A stretch of DNA of 42,419 nt from a virus. Position 1 is the first letter of the stretch, and every line of letters starts with the position of its first letter. The DNA lies in the IMG/VR virus record IMGVR_UViG_3300030107_005637, positions 1,351-43,769 of that record; one strand, 5' to 3'. Positions 33,732 through 41,340 of the stretch are shown in pieces. Under the pieces are notes generated by a model, which made no database searches, was not told the origin of the DNA, and saw only the letters and a program-made list of their open reading frames with translations. A program made the position numbers and the translations under genes.

Positions 33732-35496
33732 AACTCTCCTTATATATTTTACTATTTCTAACTGACAATTTAACGTCTAAATGTTCACGTTCACGATTAG
33801 CTTCACATCTTACTCTTAATTGCTCTATTAAGCCTGTTGTAATGCTCTTAGAAGGTATAACAGATAGCAATTTATTAGTATTATATGCAGTTCTAAATGA
33901 ACCTTTAGCTGATGCTATATTCATATTTCCTTCATGAAATGCAGATTTAGTTATTTCACTTACAGCAAATACAATTACATTATGCCTTACAGCTAATTCC
34001 ATCATAGCTTGAGATGCTTCTTCTGTTTTCATATTAGGATCTCTTTGTTTAGATTTAAATAATCCCATATGATCAACAACAACTATCTCTGGCTTAACTG
34101 GCAGCATAGCAATACGTTTCTCTAACTCATTAGCATATGGACATGAATAATCTACTGTCAACCATTTGAATCGTTTATCCATACCATTTTGCATTTGTTG
34201 ATAATGTGATCGTAATTGTTCTTCAGACCAATCCATTTCTATTTGTACAAACCTAGACCATATTTGCCTTGGTGACATTTCCATTTCTATAAAGTATGTT
34301 GGACGTTTTAATCCATTCATTACATTTTGCAAGAACATAGTCTTCATAGACTTAGGTGGAGCTTGTATTACTACTACTTCACCTGGATAAATAGGAAAGT
34401 CTTCTCCTGGAAATATATCTCCTAGATTAATAGGATTAACATCACTACGTAAGAAATCGATTAAATCATTTTCCATTGTTTGTGCATCCATAACAGATTG
34501 ACTTTTCTTAGATTTAAATAGTTTACATGTCTGGCTACAATGCTTATCCATAATAGCATCACTGCATCCATATCTATTCCCCTGACCTCCATGAGCTTCA
34601 TATGAACTCTTTATGATGCTTTCCATTTCTTTTTTAGTAAACCTATGTGATTGATCATCTACTTGCTGTCTCCATTGCTCCATAACAATACGGACCACTG
34701 ATTCAGGATAGAGCCACCGAAACCAAGCAGAGAGGCGTAAAGCAGTTGCATGACGTTCACCTGATGCATTACTAGCAAGCATATTAGATATGCAAGGATA
34801 GTTAACTGGATCAGGATTCCTACCTTGACTAATAAAATCTGGAGCTTTAATTTCTTCATCGTTATTCCTTTCTAATACATCAAATACTGGTTCACATTCA
34901 AGATCAAAATCTGGTATTTCTCCAGGTTTACGTGCTATATTTTTTATCTCTTTACTAATATCTTTTGAGTTTAATATAGAGCGTGGAACTATACATTTCC
35001 ATAGACCAGCTTTTGTATTTAATGTATTATTAATTCTTATTAACCTTATTTTATCTGTAACTGATGGATCTGCATAATCAAATATACCACCATTAGTTAA
35101 AGCATCTTTTACATTAAGGTGTAAATTTTTATCAGGCTTCCACCTAAACGCTGTGCCTGGTATTCCAAAGTGAAAACCTTTATTTCCACTAAAATATAAT
35201 CTAAAAGGTATCTGTAAATCGTCAAGCAATATACTCAAGCCTACGGCTTTTTGTCTTGCTCCCTCTAAATCTTCTGAACTAGTTCCATCTACATCTAATA
35301 TAAATTCATCTGGTATATATACAAGACCATCAAATCCTGATAAACTATTGTTTTTACTAAAATAATCAGTTATACTATCATCAAATTCATATAATGACAT
35401 ATAAGTATCTTTATCTATATTCATCCAATCACAAACACTTCCAGCATCCTGAAAGTAATGCCTTTGCGATAATCCAAAAGCAAATTCTTTTATCAT
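33712..35496 (-). CDS. Primase-helicase: AEP-like primase fused to DnaB-like helicase
   Basis: 594 aa behind AAGGAG. The N-terminal ~170 residues match the archaeo-eukaryotic primase fold: ILDVDG (Asp68, Asp70), then FSGNKGFHFG (His109), then KIRLIRINNTLNTKAG (about 149-164). A four-cysteine module follows (Cys235, Cys311, Cys320, Cys324), laid out like the Fe-S or zinc region of primase large subunits. The C-terminal ~230 residues are RecA/DnaB-like: Walker A region IQAPPKSMKT (377-386), Walker B IVVVDH (471-476) and SEITKSA. The Walker A departs from GxxxxGK(T/S), having Met before the Lys. Expected role: priming and unwinding at the phage fork. Confidence 0.85.
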   Translation of the reverse strand: MIKEFAFGLSQRHYFQDAGSVCDWMNIDKDTYMSLYEFDDSITDYFSKNNSLSGFDGLVYIPDEFILDVDGTSSEDLEGARQKAVGLSILLDDLQIPFRLYFSGNKGFHFGIPGTAFRWKPDKNLHLNVKDALTNGGIFDYADPSVTDKIRLIRINNTLNTKAGLWKCIVPRSILNSKDISKEIKNIARKPGEIPDFDLECEPVFDVLERNNDEEIKAPDFISQGRNPDPVNYPCISNMLASNASGERHATALRLSAWFRWLYPESVVRIVMEQWRQQVDDQSHRFTKKEMESIIKSSYEAHGGQGNRYGCSDAIMDKHCSQTCKLFKSKKSQSVMDAQTMENDLIDFLRSDVNPINLGDIFPGEDFPIYPGEVVVIQAPPKSMKTMFLQNVMNGLKRPTYFIEMEMSPRQIWSRFVQIEMDWSEEQLRSHYQQMQNGMDKRFKWLTVDYSCPYANELEKRIAMLPVKPEIVVVDHMGLFKSKQRDPNMKTEEASQAMMELAVRHNVIVFAVSEITKSAFHEGNMNIASAKGSFRTAYNTNKLLSVIPSKSITTGLIEQLRVRCEANREREHLDVKLSVRNSKIYKESYEEIGV

Positions 35497-35515
35497 CTTA
35501 TCTCCTTATTAAAGA

Positions 35516-35565
35516 AAAAGCCTACTTACTCTGGGTCCCCGAAACGATCCATTCAGCAGGCTTTT
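35516..35565 (-). terminator. Hairpin with U-tract between SSB and primase-helicase genes
   Basis: On the minus strand AAAAGCCTGCT (35565-35555) pairs with AGTAGGCTTTT (35526-35516) over 11 positions, one of them G-U, and is followed by TTCTTT. The enclosed 28 bases include a G-rich and C-rich stretch able to pair further. This is the shape of an intrinsic terminator or attenuator. It sits just before the ribosome binding site of the primase-helicase gene, so some read-through or a new promoter is needed for the genes downstream. Confidence 0.65.
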
Positions 35566-35583
35566 ACTGTTATATACTAATTA

Positions 35584-36108
35584 CTAAAAAGGAACATCGT
35601 TTGTTTCTTCTTCCTTTTCATATGGCTCATCTTTTAACTTAGGTTCTACCCATTTGCTAAAGAATGCTTCAGCTTTTCCTTTAAAGTATATAATATCCTT
35701 TTCATGAAATTGCTCTACTATATTCTTGAATTGAACTGGAGCAATCTGAGGTAATACTCTAGTATACTGCCCATTCTTATAGAAATATGCATTAATCATT
35801 TTATTTTCTAATTCAGATGGGTCATCATTTAATTTAACTACAGTTTCACCAGTAGCACTTTCTAATGCATCAGTAATACCAGCATTAGCAAATCTGAATA
35901 AATTAGCAATAGCAAATTCTTCTCCATCTTTACTTTGTTTAGCATATACACGCATATTAAAGTTATCAGGATAATCTTTGAATGTAACGTCTATATACTT
36001 AGCTCCATTGTCTAATTCTCCATATTTTGCCTTATTTATTGTTACTGTATGCCAACCTTCATTCCATTGGCCGGTACCTTTCTTTGGTAACGTAAATGTT
36101 CTAGCCAT
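35584..36108 (-). CDS. SSB-like single-strand DNA-binding protein
   Basis: 174 aa. The N-terminal ~130 residues read as an OB-fold type beta sequence (TGQWNEGWHTVTINKAKYGE, YIDVTFKDYPDNFNMRVY) with the G-E-E-F-A-I-A-N-L-F-R-F-A-N-A-G-I block typical of a phage SSB-like family. The C-terminus is acidic and ends in NDVPF, like the D-D-I-P-F tip that bacterial SSBs use to recruit replication proteins. It lies directly after the annealing protein gene, the usual pairing in phage replication modules. Confidence 0.78.
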   Translation of the reverse strand: MARTFTLPKKGTGQWNEGWHTVTINKAKYGELDNGAKYIDVTFKDYPDNFNMRVYAKQSKDGEEFAIANLFRFANAGITDALESATGETVVKLNDDPSELENKMINAYFYKNGQYTRVLPQIAPVQFKNIVEQFHEKDIIYFKGKAEAFFSKWVEPKLKDEPYEKEEETNDVPF

Positions 36109-36119
36109 TTATCTCTCCT

Positions 36120-36608
36120 TTATTGTCTTGTAGTGCCTTGTATAGCACCGTTTCCATCGTCGTCTGCTTGAGCTACACCAACCATAGATGATAATAAATA
36201 TCTACGACCATATGTAGTAGCAGCACCAATACCATGAGCATCTTTCTTTGCAACTGGCATTCTTATTTCACTTTTAATCCACTCACCAGATGAATGCATA
36301 AGCATGCTAGTAATATAGAATCCATTATCACCTGAATCCCATTTATTACCTTGAACTAATGCAATTTCATTCTTATTTAATGCAGGCATAGCAGTTTCTA
36401 ATACTGATGCTAATGATGCATATTTACTATTAAAGAATGGATTAGTACTTTTAGCTTCAATCATTGTCATTTCAGACTGAGCTTTCGCTAACGCTCCTGC
36501 TAGCTTTCCAATGGTATCTGACATTGTTTGTTCAACAATCTCAAAATCCATATCTTCTGGGGTTATGTAATCTTCCACGGTTGTGGTTCCTTCTTTTTTT
36601 TCAGACAT
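36120..36608 (-). CDS. erf: ERF-family single-strand annealing recombinase
   Basis: 162 aa behind AGGAG. The diagnostic ERF blocks are present: NPFFNSKYASLASVLE near residue 57, MLMHSSGEWIKSE, and GIGAATTYGRRYLLSSMVGV followed by AQADDDGNGA at 127-156. ERF proteins anneal complementary single strands during phage recombination and genome circularisation. The protein is short and lacks most of the variable C-terminal region found in longer members. The SSB-like gene follows after 11 bases. Confidence 0.88.
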   Translation of the reverse strand: MSEKKEGTTTVEDYITPEDMDFEIVEQTMSDTIGKLAGALAKAQSEMTMIEAKSTNPFFNSKYASLASVLETAMPALNKNEIALVQGNKWDSGDNGFYITSMLMHSSGEWIKSEIRMPVAKKDAHGIGAATTYGRRYLLSSMVGVAQADDDGNGAIQGTTRQ

Positions 36609-36631
36609 TGAGTCTCCTGTTTTAAGGTTGA

Positions 36632-36659
36632 AAAGGGGACAGAATTACCCGCCCCCTTT
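36632..36659 (-). terminator. Hairpin terminator after the E1-like gene
   Basis: On the minus strand AAAGGGG (36659-36653) pairs with CCCCTTT (36638-36632), loop of 14 bases, followed by a short T-run and CAACC. It lies in the 92-base gap between the E1-like gene and the ERF gene and could end or attenuate the conjugation operon. Its wide loop and short U-tract make it weaker than the 35516 hairpin. Confidence 0.55.
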
Positions 36660-36700
36660 AAGTACAAATAAGGATTTATACGTACGAAATGCAGTGTAAT

Positions 36701-37360
36701 TTAAGACACCATACCTGATTTATCCAATAACATTGTTGGGAAGTTAAATGAGAACGATCTATTGAATGGTTGTTTCATTACGAGTTTCCTTATTGCATTT
36801 GCTATCATACTACCTGATAAATTAGAACAATAGCTTGTTGCCTTTGCATTGCATGGCTCTGGGCTACCATTTTCATCTGAATACCAAGTCTTTTTGTATT
36901 TATTTACAGTAGGTTTATCAAATATATATTGTTGATAATGTTCAGCACCCATACGGCCATCTATAATATATAGTGGCTTTACTCCTGGTATACTAAACAA
37001 TGCCTCTACTGCTTGTAATCTTGATGACATAGAATCAAATCCAAGTATAGCTATATCCTTATTTCCTTGCGGATAGAACTCAGAAAATCTTTCAAAGTAA
37101 GTACCTACCTCAAAGACTCCTAACGCTCTTAAATGGTCAGATAATGCATCCACCTTGGGTTTATCTATATCGTTATAGACATATTGTGATACGCCTATAT
37201 TTACCTCTTCTACTTTATCCATATCATATAGACAAAATTGAGTTGCACCCATTCTTGCTATTTGTAGAGCTGCGGAACTACCAATAGCCCCACAGCCCAA
37301 GATATGAAAAGTATATTCTTCTAAGTTATTTACTAACTCTGATGATCTTGTATTTATCAT
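36701..37360 (-). CDS. ThiF/E1-like ubiquitin-activating enzyme
   Basis: 219 aa, compact. The Rossmann nucleotide loop LGCGAIGSS (Gly22, Gly24, Gly27) is followed by the acidic strand end LYDMDKVEEVN (Asp46/48, Asn54), Lys67/Lys69 (IDKPKVDAL) and a second acidic site GFDSMSSR (Asp109). These are the ATP-binding residues used to adenylate a modifier's C-terminus. A Cys at 170 (SPEPCNAKATSYC) is a candidate catalytic thiol. The usual N-x-x-R-Q arginine is replaced (NIGVSQ). Translation is coupled to the JAB gene by TAATG. Reaction: adenylation, and probably thioesterification, of the modifier encoded at 41334-41546. Confidence 0.88.
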   Translation of the reverse strand: MINTRSSELVNNLEEYTFHILGCGAIGSSAALQIARMGATQFCLYDMDKVEEVNIGVSQYVYNDIDKPKVDALSDHLRALGVFEVGTYFERFSEFYPQGNKDIAILGFDSMSSRLQAVEALFSIPGVKPLYIIDGRMGAEHYQQYIFDKPTVNKYKKTWYSDENGSPEPCNAKATSYCSNLSGSMIANAIRKLVMKQPFNRSFSFNFPTMLLDKSGMVS

Positions 37361-38298
37361 TAATCTACTCCATATGATTTGTTGTATGAATTATAATCCA
37401 ACCAGTCATTATATTCTTTTTCAAAAGAGGGATCTAAAGTTGGATCTGTATATATATATTCATGGGGAGTTCCTATCATTGATAGCTCATCTAATGCTGC
37501 TTCTGTTAATAGATCTACTCTATATATACTTTCATATGTATTTTTAAGCAATTTATTGATATCTTTAGCCATAACAATCCAACCTTCATATGTTAACCTA
37601 CCATCACAATATCTTTTATTCATTTCATCAATCATACCATAAGCATAAATATAATCATCAGAATCTCCAGACAACTCAGGATTAGACTTTGGACCACCAG
37701 CTTTGGTATTCTCCATATCTACTAGAGTCATCTGATTCGACTTTCCCACGTTATATGCCCCTTTCCATGGTGTCTTTTTATATTTATTATAAATTTCACT
37801 ACACTTCTCATCAACTTCATCTTGTATCTTTTGAGGTATTTTCTTTTCTTTAGTTATTATAGTAAGTTCTACATCTTCATGGACTTCTATAGGTTTCCAT
37901 ACAGATACTCTAAATTTATATTCTTCTTTAAGATTTACTACTAAAGCAAAGCTAAAATCTCCATCAGAATACTCTTTAATTGCGGTTAAGTCTGTACCTG
38001 ACCAGAAAGCATCCATATTATGATGACTATGCCACCATACAAAGCGAAAGTTCTTTTTCTTAAGTTTACTTCCCACTTTTGTATAATATAGTGCTAAATC
38101 TTCTTTATCCAATACACAATTACTTCCACTAATTTCTTGTTTAAGTATTACTGGATCTTTTAATTGCCAGTCTCCATCTGTATCTTCAATAGCTACTAAC
38201 ATACCACCTATTTCAGACTTACTATTATCATAAGCTGCTTGAGCATAATTCTGAATTTTATTCCAGTCTTTTTCACTTATATAAAACTCTTGATTCAT
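37360..38298 (-). CDS. JAMM/JAB-family metallo-isopeptidase
   Basis: 312 aa behind GGAG. The N-terminal ~140 residues carry the complete JAMM signature: Glu29 (KSEIGGML), His90-x-His92 (WWHSHHN), then Ser100 and Asp103 (FWSGTDL) at the spacing H-x-H-x7-S-x2-D. Such enzymes bind one zinc ion and cut peptide or isopeptide bonds after a modifier's terminal glycines. The C-terminal half is charged and unassigned (EVDEKCSEIYNKYKK, GRLTYEGWIVMAKDINKLL). The location between the E2-like and E1-like genes suggests it matures the modifier or removes it from targets. It could also strip host modifiers in a counter-defence role. Confidence 0.88.
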   Translation of the reverse strand: MNQEFYISEKDWNKIQNYAQAAYDNSKSEIGGMLVAIEDTDGDWQLKDPVILKQEISGSNCVLDKEDLALYYTKVGSKLKKKNFRFVWWHSHHNMDAFWSGTDLTAIKEYSDGDFSFALVVNLKEEYKFRVSVWKPIEVHEDVELTIITKEKKIPQKIQDEVDEKCSEIYNKYKKTPWKGAYNVGKSNQMTLVDMENTKAGGPKSNPELSGDSDDYIYAYGMIDEMNKRYCDGRLTYEGWIVMAKDINKLLKNTYESIYRVDLLTEAALDELSMIGTPHEYIYTDPTLDPSFEKEYNDWLDYNSYNKSYGVD

Positions 38299-38313
38299 TT
38301 GTTCTCCTTTTTA

Positions 38314-39615
38314 TTAGAATGGATTTATATTTACATCCACTGTATTTACCCCTTGATACATTTCTAGTATCTCGGCTTCTGTTAATTGAGGTGGCCAAGG
38401 TTGGCTTTCACCATCTCTATCAGCTAATTCTCCGCCATCATCTACTGTTTCTGGTGCAACATATAGATTTGTATATGAAGGGCATTGATTCTTTAACACA
38501 CAATCATATCTTTCACAATATGATTCTTCTTGATTTGGCATTGTTCGACTTAATACGCTTGCATATTTACAATTATCCATTCTTCTTATATGACTCATAT
38601 TCCCAGTTGATTCCCAAACATCTGTTTGCATTTCAGGCCATATACCATGAAACATTTTATCATATCCATTTAATGGTCCAGTGCTGCCAACATTAAAGTT
38701 TTTAGTCCACTGATTAATATATGTAAATAGTGCTAATATATCTCCGTGCCATGCTGCCTCTATTATATCTTGACTTAAGTTTCCAAAACATATATTCCCA
38801 AACTTTGAATGTGTATTTTGACCTTCAGCAAAGTTAACAATAAGTCCATAAGACCAATGACTTTGAGATATATATGGATATAATATTTCAGGTTCTTGTG
38901 GATGGAATATTCCTCCATTCCAAGTATTACTATGACCTCCTTGTTCATGTGCATGTGAATATCTTGGAGTATTTCTTATTCTATTCATTATATTTTTGAT
39001 TAAATCAACAGAAATAATTATATCTATATCTCCCATAGGAACTTCAACAGATTCACCGCCTATGTTTATATTCATTGAACTACCTTCTATGTATATATGA
39101 TAAGCAATTGTATGTTTAGCTATAGAACGATCACTTCTTAATCCATGATATATTGATATATTCATATTAGGATACATTTCCCTAGCTGCATCAATAGTTC
39201 CAGATATAGTATTCCTATAATCATTAAGAACTCTATTCACATCTTCAGTATTATCCTGAAAACAAATACCACTATTCCTTAGATAATATAATTTATTGTC
39301 TAACTCTCGTATTTTACTCATAAATGTATCTAAATACCATTTGCCTTGTTCTATTTTATTACTATAAGTAGATACTTTATTCTTTTGAATAGTTATATTA
39401 GATATTCTTCCAGACTCTTCTTTTAACTTCTTATAGAATCCAGGTTGCCATCTAAATGTAGGAGTACATCTAAAGTCAGTTCCAAACCTTCGGTTTAGTT
39501 CTTCAAATTTAGATAATACCTCTTCTTGAGGCCCTAATGCTATTCTTTCTATTATATTCTCCATATCATTAATTCCATCAAGAAAATTATTTCTTGCTTC
39601 AAGCGTTGCACTCAC
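38314..39615 (-). CDS. Candidate E2-like conjugating protein
   Basis: 433 aa, GTG start with a strong GGAGG site 6-7 bases upstream. The N-terminal ~170 residues are helical (KIEQGKWYLDTFMSKIRELD). Residues ~165-310 have the order expected of an E2: strands (IAYHIYIEGSSMNINIGG, DIDIIISVDL), His238-Pro239, then His269 and FGNICFGNL with Cys276, followed by W289 and helices DILALFTYINQW. This resembles the E2 layout of a His region, G-x-I-C-L/F and a downstream Trp. A C-terminal Cys cluster (349, 367, 372, 378) may bind zinc. The chain is much longer than a minimal E2. The JAB gene follows 15 bases later. The assignment rests on pattern and context only. Confidence 0.55.
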   Translation of the reverse strand: MSATLEARNNFLDGINDMENIIERIALGPQEEVLSKFEELNRRFGTDFRCTPTFRWQPGFYKKLKEESGRISNITIQKNKVSTYSNKIEQGKWYLDTFMSKIRELDNKLYYLRNSGICFQDNTEDVNRVLNDYRNTISGTIDAAREMYPNMNISIYHGLRSDRSIAKHTIAYHIYIEGSSMNINIGGESVEVPMGDIDIIISVDLIKNIMNRIRNTPRYSHAHEQGGHSNTWNGGIFHPQEPEILYPYISQSHWSYGLIVNFAEGQNTHSKFGNICFGNLSQDIIEAAWHGDILALFTYINQWTKNFNVGSTGPLNGYDKMFHGIWPEMQTDVWESTGNMSHIRRMDNCKYASVLSRTMPNQEESYCERYDCVLKNQCPSYTNLYVAPETVDDGGELADRDGESQPWPPQLTEAEILEMYQGVNTVDVNINPF

Positions 39616-39790
39616 TTTTTACCTCCTTACATTTAGGGCATTCAACTTTTATTAATCCATAATGAGGGAAATCATCATAATAACTTTCCCCATCTTTATT
39701 ATTATATGGATCTGTAAAGCGTGTAGAGTTTTGCCAAACTTTTCTACATTTTTGACAACTCTTTAATGCATCATCAAATACCTTTCCCAT
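39599..39790 (-). CDS. Small zinc-ribbon protein
   Basis: 63 aa starting at a TAATG overlap with the previous stop and preceded by AAGGAG. Two cysteine pairs (SCQKCRKVW near residue 12 and VECPKCKEV near residue 50) define a zinc ribbon. The middle is acidic and aromatic (YYDDFPHYG). It overlaps the E2-like gene by 17 bases, so it is co-translated with the conjugation genes. It might be an adaptor for that system, but nothing in the sequence proves it. Confidence 0.65.
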   Translation of the reverse strand: MGKVFDDALKSCQKCRKVWQNSTRFTDPYNNKDGESYYDDFPHYGLIKVECPKCKEVKSECNA

Positions 39791-39933
39791 TATTTCTCCT
39801 TTAAATAGTATGAGTAAAGTTTACCACAATCCTCATCTTCTAATTCATGTTCTTCAAAAACATTTTCTAAGCCATCTTCTAAAAAGAACTTATCATAGTA
39901 TCCAACTCTAAAATATAATTCTTCAGAGCCCAT
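39790..39933 (-). CDS. Short acidic protein, start uncertain
   Basis: 47 aa if ATG 39933 is used (GGGG upstream). The frame stays open to 40041, but that would overlap the winged-helix gene by 95 bases. The sequence is acidic and aromatic (YFRVGYYDKFFLEDGLENVF, EEHELEDEDCGK). Function unknown. The stop is shared with the zinc-ribbon start. Confidence 0.4.
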   Translation of the reverse strand: MGSEELYFRVGYYDKFFLEDGLENVFEEHELEDEDCGKLYSYYLKEK

Positions 39934-39946
39934 ACAAATACCCCAT

Positions 39947-40297
39947 TTAAAATCCAATATCCCCCTGTCCAGGAGTATTCGTGTCATTAATATCTGTACG
40001 TGCTTGTGATTTAAATTTCCAGACATGTTCATTTTTACCATATTTACCTTTCCGTAACTTATCGGTTTTAGTTAACTTACCAGTGTCAGTTAAAGTAGAT
40101 ATCGATCTTCTTATGCTTGTAAGTGGCCAATTTGTATCATAGTCATCAACTAATATTCCTTCTATTTCTGAAGGAGTAAGACCTTCATTTGTTCTCCAGG
40201 TATTAAATATTCCCAATATAAATTCATCCTGAGTTATTGTCTTTTTCTTAGATTGCTTTAACTTATTACCTGTTTCATTGTTTGTATTATAATACAT
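39947..40297 (-). CDS. Winged-helix DNA-binding protein
   Basis: 116 aa. A basic N-terminus (KLKQSKKKTITQDEF) is followed by a winged-helix pattern: LTPSEIEGILVDDY (helix), WPLTSIRRSISTLTDTG (recognition helix) and KLTKTDKLRKGKYGKNEHVW (wing). The C-terminal ~20 residues are disordered. Likely a transcriptional or replication regulator of the early region. The site before ATG 40297 (AAGGGAGACAT) is acceptable. Confidence 0.7.
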   Translation of the reverse strand: MYYNTNNETGNKLKQSKKKTITQDEFILGIFNTWRTNEGLTPSEIEGILVDDYDTNWPLTSIRRSISTLTDTGKLTKTDKLRKGKYGKNEHVWKFKSQARTDINDTNTPGQGDIGF

Positions 40298-40306
40298 ATG
40301 TCTCCC

Positions 40307-40675
40307 TTACCAGATTTGAAATCCGCCTGATTCTTTACAGAACTCAACGAAATCAATTACATTTTTTGTTTCAAATGGATAATTTTTAGCCCATTCATCA
40401 TCTACTTGATCAACAGTACTATCATATCCTGCCTTATGAAGATCTACAGATCCATCATCTAGCCTTTCTTGTATTCTTTTAGCTATTCTTTCAGCTTTAG
40501 CTTTACTTATTTTAATTCCATCATTAAAACATCCAGCTTCAGCTTGTTTTATAGTCAATATATCATCACATTCATTGCATATATATGACCATAAAGGTCT
40601 CCAGTACCATACATTATTTCTAAAATATTCACCTTTTTTTGATTTTGCTTTAATTCCTACTATATCAAACCCCAT
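40307..40675 (-). CDS. Conserved phage hypothetical protein
   Basis: 122 aa from ATG 40675, chosen because it forms TAATG with the upstream stop; an in-frame ATG at 40687 would overlap by 13 bases. It begins MGFDIVGIKAKSKKGEYFRN and ends FVEFCKESGGFQIW, both typical of a small phage family of unknown function that I recognise by these ends. It carries WSYICNECDD (one CxxC) and a helical Lys/Arg segment (SKAKAERIAKRIQERL). No catalytic motif. Confidence 0.65.
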   Translation of the reverse strand: MGFDIVGIKAKSKKGEYFRNNVWYWRPLWSYICNECDDILTIKQAEAGCFNDGIKISKAKAERIAKRIQERLDDGSVDLHKAGYDSTVDQVDDEWAKNYPFETKNVIDFVEFCKESGGFQIW

Positions 40676-40965
40676 TATTTTATCCATCCTGTTTTTCTTT
40701 TTTGTTTAGTTGCCTCTTTACCTATATCTTCAGCATTATATCTTATATAACGATATAGATCTGTTTCTATTTTATGTTTAGGTATACTACTATATACCCA
40801 CATTAAGTAATTAGGATCTGCTTCTCTTACATCTTGTATAGTCATACCTTTGTATTTCCCAAACTTCATAGTATTTTTACCATACAATTTTTTTTGATCA
40901 GCACATCTGCATTTTTCTTTTTGTGTACACTCTTGACAAGCGCCACAACTCCAACATTTAGCCAT
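40675..40965 (-). CDS. Cys-rich protein with ExoX-C-like domain
   Basis: 96 aa with an AGAGG site. The first 22 residues hold six cysteines (CWSCGACQEC, KCRC), probably a zinc-binding knuckle. Residues ~33-70 (MKFGKYKGMTIQDVREADPN, YLMWVYSSIP) match the small domain at the end of exonuclease X and related proteins: F-G-K-Y-K-G, then a Y-L-x-W segment. It lacks the nuclease domain itself. The domain is thought to contact nucleic acid. It is the first gene after the structured non-coding region. Confidence 0.7.
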   Translation of the reverse strand: MAKCWSCGACQECTQKEKCRCADQKKLYGKNTMKFGKYKGMTIQDVREADPNYLMWVYSSIPKHKIETDLYRYIRYNAEDIGKEATKQKRKTGWIK

Positions 40966-41000
40966 TGTAACCTCTTGTTTTTATTTAATTTATATCCACT

Positions 41001-41340
41001 AGCCATAGGACTTTGTTTTCTGTGTGTGGTTCAGCGATTCTAAAATCACTTGTGCCTATGGCTCTTTTGTGGATAATGAGGGGTGCACCCCGGAACCAGG
41101 ATCAAACGAAGATGTTTGATAAGCGTACCTGATTTTATGCCGGAGTGCGGCAAGAATACCATAGCAATAATTATACAGTATGTCTCCTAGCATCGCATGC
41201 AGTGCACATCTCACCTGTTTATTCAAGTCTAAGGCCAGGCAGTTATGCCGCTAGATGGCTCACTATACCTTAGAAGCTATGGTTAATTTGTGGGTAGCTT
41301 ATTTAATGTCCTCCACCCAAGGACGGAGACACCTTAAATA
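41001..41340 (-). ncRNA. Candidate structured RNA in a 368-base gap without a gene
   Basis: The gap 40966-41333 has no convincing reading frame and is visibly richer in GC than the flanking genes. The minus-strand transcript can form nested helices. 41334-41340 pairs with 41300-41306, with an inner stem. ACCATAGC (41283-41276) pairs with 41165-41158, enclosing CTAAG/CTTAG, GCCA/TGGC and GGCA/TGCC. TGCCG/CGGCA lies at 41152-41138. AATCAGG (41134-41128) pairs with CCTGGTT (41100-41094) around ATCAAAC/GTTTGAT. AGCCATAGG (41063-41055) pairs with 41009-41001 around AGTGATT/AATCGCT. Two of these helices contain U-G pairs that would be C-A mismatches on the plus strand. No tRNA, tmRNA or known riboswitch was recognised; an origin or promoter region is an alternative. 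Confidence 0.55.

Noticed and set aside
41090-41110. Minus strand contains GTTTGATCCTGG, the same as the start of bacterial 16S rRNA
   Set aside because: The match is about 12 bases and the flanks do not follow 16S sequence. It is explained by the local hairpin ATCAAAC/GTTTGAT and CCTGG.
41046-41162. 38-codon minus-strand frame starting MVFLPHSGIK
   Set aside because: No ribosome binding site, composition unlike the neighbouring proteins, and it runs through the predicted RNA helices.
41020-41290. Group I intron, suggested by GGTTCAGCGATTCTAAAA and AAGGTATAG
   Set aside because: The two look-alike core motifs are on opposite strands and in the wrong order, and no split host gene flanks them.
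40990-41333. tRNA or tmRNA gene in the gap
   Set aside because: No T-loop consensus, no 7-bp acceptor plus anticodon arrangement and no tmRNA tag frame could be found on either strand.
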